Part shown: one piece after another, positions 26,949 through 35,527 of the stretch
Layout: each line of letters starts with the position of its first letter
How positions within the stretch are numbered: position 1 is the stretch's first letter
Assembly: GCA_963734635.1 (NCBI GenBank)
Contig: CAVTIA010000014.1
Location: 1,054,001 to 1,118,000 of the forward strand
Length of the DNA: 64,000 nt
Origin: DATCJA01 sp963734635
GTDB lineage: Bacteria; Acidobacteriota; Vicinamibacteria; Vicinamibacterales; UBA2999
Direction: 5' to 3'
Notes under the pieces: generated by a model
The model's database searches: none
What the model saw: only the letters and a program-made list of their open reading frames with translations
What the model was told of the DNA's origin: nothing
Position numbers and translations under genes: made by a program

Positions 26949-27557
26949 ATGTTCAAGGAAATCAAGCAGGGAATTCTCTTCACCGTCGTGACGATGGTGC
27001 TCCTCGGCGGCGCGTATCACCTGGTCATCTGGGCGATCGGCCAGGCGGCCTTCGCCTCTCAGGCCGAAGGGAGCTTGATTCGTCGCAGCGACGGCACGGT
27101 CGTGGGCTCCAGGCTCATCGCACAGAAGTTCACGCGGCCGGAGTATTTCCAGCCGCGGCCGTCGGGTGTCGACTACAACGCGGCGTCCACAGGCGGCACC
27201 AACTACGGTCCGTCGAATCCCGATCACCTGAAAGCGGTTCAGGAACGGATCGGCGCTATCACGACGCAGGAAGGGGTGACGGCCAGTCAGGTGCCGTCCG
27301 AGATGGTGACGGCCAGTGGAGGCGGTATGGATCCGCACATTCCACCTGCTGCGGCGGAGTTGCAGGTGGGGCGTGTCGCGAGCAGCCGGAAGATCGATGT
27401 CGGCAGGGTGCGTGAGTTCGTGACGGCACATACCGAACTGCCGACGTTGGGCTTTCTCGGCCGTGCCCGCGTCAACGTGCTGGAGCTGAATCTGGCATTG
27501 GACGACGCGTTTGGGCCGCCTACGCAGGCGCCGGCGAACGAGACCACTTCGCGTTGA
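26949..27557 (+). CDS. kdpC: K+-transporting ATPase subunit KdpC
   Basis: The 202 residues have one N-terminal membrane helix (ILFTVVTMVLLGGAYHLVIW) and a periplasmic domain with family blocks GSRLIAQKFTRPEYFQPRPS, YNAASTGGTNYGPSNP, SGGGMDPHIPPAAAELQV and LGFLGRARVNVLELNLALD. KdpC is needed for complex assembly and high K+ affinity. It precedes kdpB, whereas kdpB comes before kdpC in most operons. A purine-rich stretch (GGTAGGAGTCG) precedes the ATG. Confidence 0.96.
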   Translation: MFKEIKQGILFTVVTMVLLGGAYHLVIWAIGQAAFASQAEGSLIRRSDGTVVGSRLIAQKFTRPEYFQPRPSGVDYNAASTGGTNYGPSNPDHLKAVQERIGAITTQEGVTASQVPSEMVTASGGGMDPHIPPAAAELQVGRVASSRKIDVGRVREFVTAHTELPTLGFLGRARVNVLELNLALDDAFGPPTQAPANETTSR

Positions 27558-27566
27558 GGAACGCAT

Positions 27567-29611
27567 ATGACTGAACGTGCTACCAAGCTGTCGATTTGGG
27601 ATCCGGGTATCGTCGGCCCGGCCATGGCCGATTCGTTTCGCAAGCTGGATCCTCGGATACAGATCAAGAACCCGGTGATGTTCATCGTCGAGGTCGGCAG
27701 CCTCCTGACGACGATCGTATGGATTCGGGAGCTGGCCGCAGGCACGGGCCAACCGCTCTTCACCGGGCAGGTCGCATTCTGGCTGTGGTTCACGGTGCTC
27801 TTCGCCAATTTCGCCGAGGCGATGGCCGAAGGGCGTGGCAAGGCGCAGGCGGCGACGCTGCGCAAGGCGAAGACCGAAACGACGGCCGTCCGGACTCCTG
27901 AAGGGGGGCCAGCGCGAGACGGTGCAACGCCAGCACGCTTCGGGCTGGCGACATCGTGCGCGTGGAGGCGGGCCAGATGATCCCGGGCGATGGCGACATC
28001 GTCGAAGGCGTTGCCAGCGTCGACGAGTCGGCGATCACGGGTGAGTCGGCTCCGGTCATCCGCGAAGCCGGCGGCGACCGTTCCGGCGTGACTGGCGGCA
28101 CCAAGGTGCTGTCGGACTGGATTGTCGTAAAGATCACGTCCAATCCGGGCGAGACGTTCATCGACCGCATGATCGCGCTCGTCGAAGGCGCGGTGCGCCA
28201 GAAGACGCCGAACGAGATCGCCCTCAACATCCTCCTGGCCGTGCTGACGCTCGTGTTCCTGCTGGTGGTGGTGACGCTGGAGCCGTTTGCGAACTACGCG
28301 GGCACCAGCATTCCCATCCCGGTGCTGATCGCGCTCCTGGTCTGTCTGATTCCGACGACGATTGGCGCCCTGATCTCGGCGATCGGCATCGCCGGCATGG
28401 ACCGGCTGGTGCAGCACAACGTCCTGGCGCTGTCCGGCCGTGCCGTTGAAGCGGCCGGAGATGTGGACACGCTGCTGCTCGACAAGACGGGCACGATCAC
28501 GCTGGGCAACCGGCAGGCCACCGAGTTCCGGCCGGCGCCGGGCGTTGGCGAATCAGCGTTGGCCGAAGCCGCCCAGCTCGCGTCGCTCGCCGACGCCACG
28601 CCCGAAGGCCGATCGATAGTCGTCCTTGCGAAGGAGAAGTACGGGCTCCGAGGGCGCGAGTTCGCGTCTCACGAGGCCACCTTCGTGCCCTTCACGGCGC
28701 ACACGCGCATGTCCGGGATCGACTTCGACGGCCGCCGGATCAGGAAGGGCGCGGCGGATTCGATCGAGCGCCTGGTGCAGGAACAGGGGAATTCGATGCC
28801 AACCGAGCTGCGCGGGCAGATTGATCGGATTTCGCGCGAAGGCGGCACACCGCTGGCCGTCGCGGAGAACGGCCGCGCGCTCGGCGTCATTCACCTCAAG
28901 GACATCGTCAAGGGCGGCATGCGCGAGCGGTTCGCCCACTTGCGCGCCATGGGGATCAAGACCGTCATGATCACCGGCGATAATCCGCTGACCGCGGCAG
29001 CGATCGCCCACGAGTCAGGCGTCGACGACTTCATGGCCGAAGCGACGCCAGAAGATAAGCTGAAGCTGATTCGGTCCGAGCAGGCCGGCGGACGCATGGT
29101 CGCGATGACGGGCGACGGTACCAACGACGCCCCGGCGCTCGCGCAGGCGGACGTCGGCGTGGCGATGAATACGGGCACCATGGCCGCCAAGGAAGCCGGC
29201 AACATGGTCGATCTCGACTCGAACCCGACGAAGCTGATCGAGATCGTCGAGATCGGCAAGCAGTTGCTGATGACGCGCGGCGCCTTGACGACGTTCTCGA
29301 TTGCGAATGACGTGGCGAAGTACTTCGCCATCATCCCGGCAATGTTCATCCTGGCGTTTCCGCAGTTGAACGCGCTCAACATCATGCAGCTGGCGACGCC
29401 GCAGTCGGCCATCCTGTCCGCCGTGATCTTCAACGCCGTGATCATCATTGCGTTGATCCCGCTCGCGCTGAGGGGCCTCACGTACCAGCCGCTCGGCGCG
29501 GCGGCGATCCTGCGCAAGAACCTGCTCGTGTACGGGCTGGGAGGCGTCATTCTGCCGTTCATCGGCATCAAGGCGATCGACCTCGTCCTCGTCGCCGTCG
29601 GGCTGGCGTGA
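27567..29611 (+). CDS. kdpB: K+-transporting ATPase catalytic subunit KdpB (two frame changes)
   Basis: This ~680-residue P-type ATPase energises K+ uptake. It has the N-terminal membrane segment (PVMFIVEVGSLLTTIVW), the actuator loop ITGESAP, phosphorylation site DKTGTITLGN, nucleotide-binding region FTAHTRMSGIDFDG, and hinge GDGTNDAPALAQADVGVAMN. Two frame changes lie between 27903 (a six-G run in the sequence) and ~27930. Restoring them gives a continuous ...TPEGGQRE...ASTLRAGDIVRVEAGQMIPGDGD. All catalytic motifs survive, so a sequencing error is more likely than a dead gene. Confidence 0.95.
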
Positions 29612-29627
29612 GGAGCGGGACGCCCGC

Positions 29628-30821
29628 GTGCTGCCTGCCGATTGCATGACAAGCTCGAATCCGGAACCGGCACAGGCGGGCGCGGACTGGAGCGTGGTGC
29701 TGGCGCGCGACGGCACCGTGCTCGCCGTCACGGACGGGGCGCCGCCGTCCTGGGTCGGGGAGCGGCTTGCCGATTGCGCCGACGCGCCGGAGTACGTCAA
29801 GGAAGCGGGACGCGCGCTCCTCGAACGGGCATACCGGTCGGCCCGCCCTGCGGCTTTGACGGTGCCGTTACGTTCCGGCCAGAACCGGCTTCGGCTCCAT
29901 CTGACAGTCGTAGAGGCGCTGCCGGTTCGGCGCGCCTCCACGGATTTGCGAAGCCTGCTGCGCTCTTCGCTCGACGTGCTGCAACGCCAGGCCAAGAGCC
30001 TCGATGTGGCGCTTACCATCGAGGCCCAGGACGAGCTCGAACCTGTTCCTCTCGATGCGGACAAGATTGCGTGGGTGGTGACAGCGTTGGTCGGAAATGC
30101 GCTCCGTTACGTGCGTCATGGATCTCACACAATGCCCGGCGGCACTGTAACGGTGCGCGCGAGTTTCTCCGAGGCCGCCCGTGAGGTGACCATCGAGGTC
30201 CAGGACGATGGTCCCGGTATCTCGCCGGAGCGCCTGCGAGGTCTGTCGGGCGACCAGCGTACAGGAGCCCGCTTGGGACTTGGGTTGTCGATGGTGAAGG
30301 AGGTCGTCGAGGCGCACGGCGGGACTCTCGCAATCCTCAGCGAGACGGACGTGCTTCACCCCGGCACGACGATCCGCCTCACGCTGCCGGTCGTGTCAGC
30401 CCCGATGTCATGCCCCCTCCTCACACTCCACCTGAACGCCGGCGGCGTGACGAGCGTCGTCACGATCACCATCAGGACGAGAGCGGAAAAGGTGCGCGCG
30501 TCGATGATTGGCGAGCCATTCAGCGTGAGCCCGGCGCCGACATTCGCGAAAATGAGGCCGACCTCCCCCCGCGGAATCATGCCGATACCAACAGCCAGGC
30601 GATTCACGCCGGGAGTCCTCACTCCAAGGGAACACAGCTGCTTGCCGACAACTGCCGCGAGGGTGAGCGCCGCGGCGAGGCCGAGCGCGTCGGGCTGCGC
30701 GAGCGCCGCAAGATCGGTTCGCAGGCCCATGAGGACGAAGAAGATCGGAGCGAGGAAATCGGTCAGCGGGCGGACGAGGTCCTCGAGCGGCCGCTCGCCG
30801 CGATTGACGAAATCCCGGTAG
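29628..30821 (+). CDS. ATPase-only histidine-kinase-like protein downstream of kdpB
   Basis: Starting 16 bases after kdpB, the first ~255 residues hold a short N-terminal module (VVLARDGTVLAVTDGAPPSW, PAS-like) and an HATPase domain: N-box TALVGNALRYVRHG, VQDDGPGISPERL and GARLGLGLSMVKEVVEAHGG, ending near TIRLTLPVVS (~30395). No HisKA phospho-acceptor helix is visible. Beyond ~30400 the frame runs antisense to the antiporter gene and has no recognisable content, so the real protein probably ends around 30400-30435 after a small frame change. It may modulate the KdpD-type signalling. Confidence 0.7.
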   Translation: MLPADCMTSSNPEPAQAGADWSVVLARDGTVLAVTDGAPPSWVGERLADCADAPEYVKEAGRALLERAYRSARPAALTVPLRSGQNRLRLHLTVVEALPVRRASTDLRSLLRSSLDVLQRQAKSLDVALTIEAQDELEPVPLDADKIAWVVTALVGNALRYVRHGSHTMPGGTVTVRASFSEAAREVTIEVQDDGPGISPERLRGLSGDQRTGARLGLGLSMVKEVVEAHGGTLAILSETDVLHPGTTIRLTLPVVSAPMSCPLLTLHLNAGGVTSVVTITIRTRAEKVRASMIGEPFSVSPAPTFAKMRPTSPRGIMPIPTARRFTPGVLTPREHSCLPTTAARVSAAARPSASGCASAARSVRRPMRTKKIGARKSVSGRTRSSSGRSPRLTKSR

Positions 30822-31724
30822 TGCACGTTTTCGAGGATGAGCCCGGCCGCAAACGCGCCGACGATCGGCGCGAGTTCGATCCAATCGGCGAGCCACGCGA
30901 GCAGGAAGCAGAAGCTCAACCCTATGCTCAACAGCACGCCGCCGGTGCGAAGCGTCGCTGCAAGCGCGAAGGCACGCGGCGCCAGCGACACGCCGAGCCA
31001 TAGGGCGCCGACGAGGAATACCGTGGCCTTGGCGGCCACCCAGGTCACAGCGCCAATCGAGAGCGTCGTTCCCTGGCCGGCGGCGACGATCGACCCGCTG
31101 ACGACCGCCAGAATGATGAGCCCCAGCACGTCGTCGATGACAGCCGCACCGAGGATGATGCGTGCCTCCGCAGATTCGCGACCAGCCCAGGTCCTGGAGG
31201 ACCCGGGCTGTGATGCCGATGCTCGTCGCGCAGAGGGCGGCGCCGAGGAAGGCGTGCACGTGGGCACCGGCGGTCGGAACCAGCCACATGCCCACCAACC
31301 AGCCCAGACCGAATGGCGCAACCACGCCGAGCACGGCCACGAGCAGGGCCGATGTCGCCAGCCGCAGCATCTGCGGGACGGTCGATTCCAGGCCGACCGC
31401 GAACAACAGAAGCAATACGCCCAGGCTCGCGAGCAGTCCGACCGTCGGATCGGTCTTGAGTGGAACGAACACATCGAAGCCGAGTGCCCCCACGCTCCCG
31501 AGCAGAATGCCGCCGACGAGCTCTCCCAGCACCGCGGGCTGCCCGAGGCGCGTGGCGATCTCTCCCCCGATCTTGGCCGTAATCAGCAGCACCGCGAGCG
31601 ACAGCACCAGCGGCGCGACCGGGTCGCCGTGCCCAGAGGCGGGCTGCGACGACGCCAGCCCCGCGGTGAGCAGAACAAGCGCTGCCCCGACGGCGCTGAC
31701 TTGGATGGCTGATCGAATCGTCAC
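30356..31724 (-). CDS. Kef/CPA2-type cation:proton antiporter (one frame change)
   Basis: A signal-like N-terminal helix (AVGAALVLLTAGLASSQ) is followed by ~12 membrane segments: LVLSLAVLLITAKIGGEIA, GQPAVLGELVGGILLG, ASLGVLLLLFAVGLES, ATSIGITARVLQDLG, VIDDVLGLIILAVVSG, VGAFAAGLILE, FFVLMGLRTDL and GMIPRGEVGLIFANVG. These match CPA2/Kef antiporters exchanging K+ or Na+ for H+. A frame change near 31175 divides it. No cytosolic RCK domain is present. GTG 31724 is preferred; in-frame codons up to TTG 31763 are possible. It runs convergent to the kinase-like gene, overlapping it at the 3' ends. Confidence 0.88.
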
Positions 31725-31825
31725 GACGGTTGGAACCAATCTATGGTTGGATCCGGATCGCAATCAACGGAAATCGGATTCGATGACGACTGGTTGCTGA
31801 AGAGGCACAGATGATCCTCAGCCAC

Positions 31826-31834
31826 TTTTCAGGC
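31826..31834 (+). promoter_or_regulatory. TTTTCAGGC element upstream of first KdpD-sensor gene
   Basis: GCCACTTTTCAGGCGATG contains the 9-mer found four times around 23.5-24.0 kb. It lies 30 bases before ATG 31865, which supports that start over an upstream in-frame ATG at 31811. Confidence 0.45.
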
Positions 31835-31864
31835 GATGCCCGCCAGACTGGAGACGGGCTGAAG

Positions 31865-33016
31865 ATGGCTTCCGTGCCGACATTCGAGCAGCGACCGACC
31901 GCTGATGCACTGCTGGCGCGCATCAAGGAACAGGAGCGGGCGCGTCTGCGGATTTACATCGGAGCCGCGCCGGGTGTCGGCAAGACGTACGAGATGCTCC
32001 AGGAGGCGCATGCGCTGCGCGCGCGTGGTCTCGACGTGGTCGTTGGTTTCGTGGAGACATACGGCCGGCGTGAGACCGAAGCGCAAATCAAGGATCTCGA
32101 GATCGTTCCTCGGCGGCGCATCGAGTATCGGGGCGTCACGATGGAGGAGATGGACGTCGATGCGATCGTCCGTCGAAAGCCCCAGGTCTGCGTCGTGGAC
32201 GAACTGGCGCACACCAACGTGCCAGGCAGTCGACACCCGAAGCGGTACCTGGACGTCCTCGAACTCCTCGACGCCTGCATCCATGTCATGACGGCCGTCA
32301 ATATCCAGCACCTGGAGACGCTCAACGACGCGGTGGCGAAAGCCACCGACGTGCGCGTGCGCGAAACGGTTCCGGATACTTTTCTCGATCGCGCCGACGA
32401 AGTCATCAACGTCGATGTCACGGTCGAAGAGCTGCGGACCCGGCTTCGAGAGGGCAAGATCTATCGTCCCGAGAAGGTCGAGCAGGCGCTGACCAACTTC
32501 TTTCGCAAAGGGAACCTGTCGACGCTTCGCGAGCTCGCCCTGCGCGCCGTCGCGGACGAAGTCGGTGAGAAGGCGGCCAGCTATCGAACCCGCGAAGGCC
32601 TCGCGCCAGCCTTGATTCCTGAGCGTGTAATGGTTTGTATGAGCTCGAATGCACTCGCACCGCGGGTCATTCGGACCGGCGCTCGCATCGCCGGCCGTCT
32701 CGGATCGAAATGGTACGCCGTCTATGTCGAGACCCCGCGGGAACGGTCCGACCGCATCAAGCCCAATGACGCCGAAGCGTTGGCCCAGAACATCCGGCTT
32801 GCCGAGGCTCTCGGCGCCACCGTGGTGCGCGTCAAGGCCGATCGTCCGTCTGACGGCCTGATTGCATTCGCTCGACGTGAAGGCGTGACGCACGTCATCT
32901 TCGGACAGAGCGCCAGGACGCGGTGGGAGCTCCTCTGGCGCGGATCGACGCTGGATCGATTCCTCGGCGAGGTGCCCGATGCAGCCGTGCAGGTGGTACC
33001 CCTGAGCGAGGCATAA
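31865..33016 (+). CDS. Stand-alone KdpD sensor + Usp protein, copy 1
   Basis: This 383-residue protein is the N-terminal cytosolic part of KdpD without kinase. The Walker A-type motif GAAPGVGKTYEM is followed by VVDELAHTNVPGSRHPKRY (Walker B region), IHVMTAVNIQHLETLNDA and VRVRETVPDTFLDRADEV. A Usp domain occupies the last ~140 residues (ERVMVCMSSNALAPRVIRTG, GVTHVIFGQSARTRW). In KdpD this region binds ATP and, in some species, c-di-AMP. Here it could feed K+ or nucleotide status to the separate kinase at 19843. This is the best conserved of three copies. Confidence 0.9.
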   Translation: MASVPTFEQRPTADALLARIKEQERARLRIYIGAAPGVGKTYEMLQEAHALRARGLDVVVGFVETYGRRETEAQIKDLEIVPRRRIEYRGVTMEEMDVDAIVRRKPQVCVVDELAHTNVPGSRHPKRYLDVLELLDACIHVMTAVNIQHLETLNDAVAKATDVRVRETVPDTFLDRADEVINVDVTVEELRTRLREGKIYRPEKVEQALTNFFRKGNLSTLRELALRAVADEVGEKAASYRTREGLAPALIPERVMVCMSSNALAPRVIRTGARIAGRLGSKWYAVYVETPRERSDRIKPNDAEALAQNIRLAEALGATVVRVKADRPSDGLIAFARREGVTHVIFGQSARTRWELLWRGSTLDRFLGEVPDAAVQVVPLSEA

Positions 33017-33082
33017 ACTGGGCGGAGCCCGCGTCGTCGAGGTGGGGGCACGAATCGATCTGTAACGGATTACACTGCCGAG

Positions 33083-34196
33083 GTGTCGCCTCGTGAGCGA
33101 TTAGATACCGAACGTCCCGACCCAGAGGCACTCCTTCGCCAGGTCCAGGCCGAAGCCCGAGCGGCGCAGCGCGGCGAACTGAAAATCTTTCTTGGGTATG
33201 CATCGGGAGTCGGCAAATCCTTCAAGTTGTTCGACGAAGGGCGGCGGCGGCACGCACGCGGCGAAGACGTCGTCATCGGTGCCATGCAGCCTGACGTCCC
33301 TGAGGAGATTGCCGACATTATTCGAGGCATTGAAGTCGTTCCCACGCAGATCGTCGACGGTGTTCCTGTCATCGACGTCCCGGCCGTCCTGAGGCGTCAT
33401 CCGAGTGTGTGTCTTGTCGACGGCCTGGCATACGACAATCCGCCGGGCAGCCGGCATCGCAAGCGCTGTGAGGATGTCGAGGAGATTGTCGAACACGGTA
33501 TCTCGGTCCTCACGTCGATCAACCTGGAGTACATCGAAGAGCAGCAGCAATTCGTGCGGGCGGTCACCGGCGCCGCACCCGTGGACACCGTTCCACAGAG
33601 CTTCATCACATCCGCTGACGAAGTCGTCGTCGTCGATGCACCACCCGAAGCGGTGTTGGAGGAACGAGACGGCGAAGGTCTGACATTGCACGCACGGCTG
33701 GCGCAGCAGCTCTCGCAGCTTCGCGAACAGGCGCTCCTGCTGACCGCCGACGTCGTGGACAGGCAGCTGGAGGCGTATCTCGAGCTCCACGGCATTGAAT
33801 CGTCGTGGGGTACGCAGGAACGGATTCTCGTCTGCATGACGCCGCGGGCAGACGCCACGGCGATGCTCGCCAGCGGCCGGCGCAACGCCGATCGGTTTCA
33901 TGGGGAACTCTTTGCGATCTACGTCAACCAGCCGAACCTGACACCGCAGGATCGCATCGCCAACGAGCGGAACATCAGGATCGCGCGCGCGGAACGTGCG
34001 CACGTCGACGTTGTCGACGGAAAGGACCCGGTCGACGACGATCCTCGAGTACGCGCGGGAGCACGGCATCACTCAGCTCTTCGTCGGACACAACCTCCGG
34101 CGCGACTGGCGCGCCCGCCTTCGTGGCAGTCCGCTCGATCGGCTGATCGAGGGCGCCGAGGGCATCGACGTTCGAGTGTTTCCCCACCGCACGTGA
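33083..34196 (+). CDS. Stand-alone KdpD sensor + Usp protein, copy 2 (degenerate Walker B, one frame change)
   Basis: It has the same architecture: FLGYASGVGKSFKLFDEG (P-loop kept), then LVDGLAYDNPPGSRHRKR where copy 1 has DELAHTN, so the Walker B/acidic motif is altered. DTVPQSFITSADEVVVVDAP follows, then a Usp domain (ERILVCMTPRADATAMLASG). A frame change near 34030 leads to TILEYAREHGITQLFVGHNL and the stop at 34196. The start at 33083 is a GTG (VSPRERL). It is 66 bases after copy 1 and overlaps the possible GTG start of copy 3. The altered motif suggests a diverged, perhaps regulatory, role. Confidence 0.85.
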
Positions 34197-35355
34197 CGCC
34201 CGTCGACACACCCATGAGCGTCGCTGAGGCGAAAGCGGACGCCCCGAAACGCGGTCGTCTGAAGATCTTCCTCGGCTATGCCGCGGGCGTGGGGAAGACC
34301 TACCAGATGTTGACGGAAGCGCACGAACTGAAGGAGCGCGGTATCGACATCGTGATCGCGTATTTCGAGCCTCACGGTCGCAAGGACACGATGGCGCTCA
34401 TCGAAGGACTCGAGGTCATACCGAGGAAGGTCGTGGAATACAAGGGATCGCAGTTCGAAGAGATGGACACGGACGCTGTCGCTGCGACGCCGCCCGCAAG
34501 TCGCCGTTGTCGACGAATTTCCGCATACGCAACGTACCAGGCTCGCCACGCGCGAAGCGATGGGAGGACGTACACGTGCTGCTCGACGCCGGCATCGACG
34601 TGTTGACGACGATGAACGTGCAGCACGTGGAGAGCCTGAACGACCAGATCTGGCAGAGCACTGGCGTGCGTGTTCGCGAGACGGTTCCGGATTGGGTCGT
34701 GAAGGAGGCCGACGAGGTGGTCATGGTCGACCTGACGCCGCGCGCCTTGCTCAATCGGCTGGAGCGAGGAGTCGTCTATCCACCGGAACGCGCTCGCGCC
34801 GCCCTCCAGAACTTCTTCCGGGAACCGACGCTCGTGGCACTTCGGGAACTGGCGATGCGCCAGACCGCATACACGGTGGAAAGTCGACACCATTTCGACG
34901 AGCAGGCTCCCGCTGTGCCGATCGCGGACACGGCAGCCGCGAGTCTGCGCGAGCGGCTGCTGCTCCTGATCGAACCAGATCCGGCAAGCGCCGCGCTGAT
35001 ACGTCGCGGTCGCCGCATAGCCGACTATCTGCAGGCGGATTGTCTCGCTGTTTACGTTTCGAACGCAGCCGATCTCCGTCACCTCAGCGACGAAGAGCGC
35101 GACCGCCTTCAGCGACACCTCAGCTTTGCCGCGGCGCTGCAGATAGAAACCCGCGTGCTGGAAGGCGAGGATCTTGCGGAAACGCTCGTCACGTTCGCTC
35201 GACAGCAGAGAGTGACGCAGATCTTCATCGCTCGCCAGAAGGAACGCACCTTGCGCACGTGGTTCACAGAGGGCCTCGTTCAGCAAATCGTCAACCTCGC
35301 CCACGACATGCAGGTCACCGTCGTTGCCGATCGTTCAGTATGTCGTCCCGGGTAG
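34193..35355 (+). CDS. Stand-alone KdpD sensor + Usp protein, copy 3 (two frame changes)
   Basis: GTG 34193 overlaps the stop of copy 2 (GTGA). ATG 34214 is an alternative start. FLGYAAGVGKTYQMLTEAHE (P-loop) and DIVIAYFEPHGRKDTMALIE are followed by two frame changes at ~34480 and ~34515. Restored, they read RRPQVAVVDEFPHTNVPGSP, keeping an acidic DE motif. VLTTMNVQHVESLNDQIW and VRVRETVPDWVVKEADEV follow, with a C-terminal Usp domain (RLLLLIEPDPASAALIRRG, RVTQIFIARQKERTLRTW). Last of the tandem trio, upstream of kup. Confidence 0.86.
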
Positions 35356-35527
35356 CAGCCCGGATTGGGGCTATCGGGTTCGGATTTGCCTGCTGAGGTG
35401 ATAACCTGCTGACCGCATGACCCCTTATCTTTGGCATCCTCAGCGTCGCCGCACTGGTGTCCTTCGTCTAAGGCGAGCCGCGGCCTGAAGAGTCCTGAGA
35501 CGTCTATTCACTGTCGCGACCAGGATC

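Noticed and set aside
27567..27980. kdpB as two separate genes
   Set aside because: The join is only a two-indel region with a six-G run, and both parts are consecutive domains of a normal KdpB.
30410..31800. Plus-strand open frames across the antiporter gene
   Set aside because: They are antisense shadows with Arg/Glu-rich content and no starts; the minus-strand reading gives clear membrane helices.
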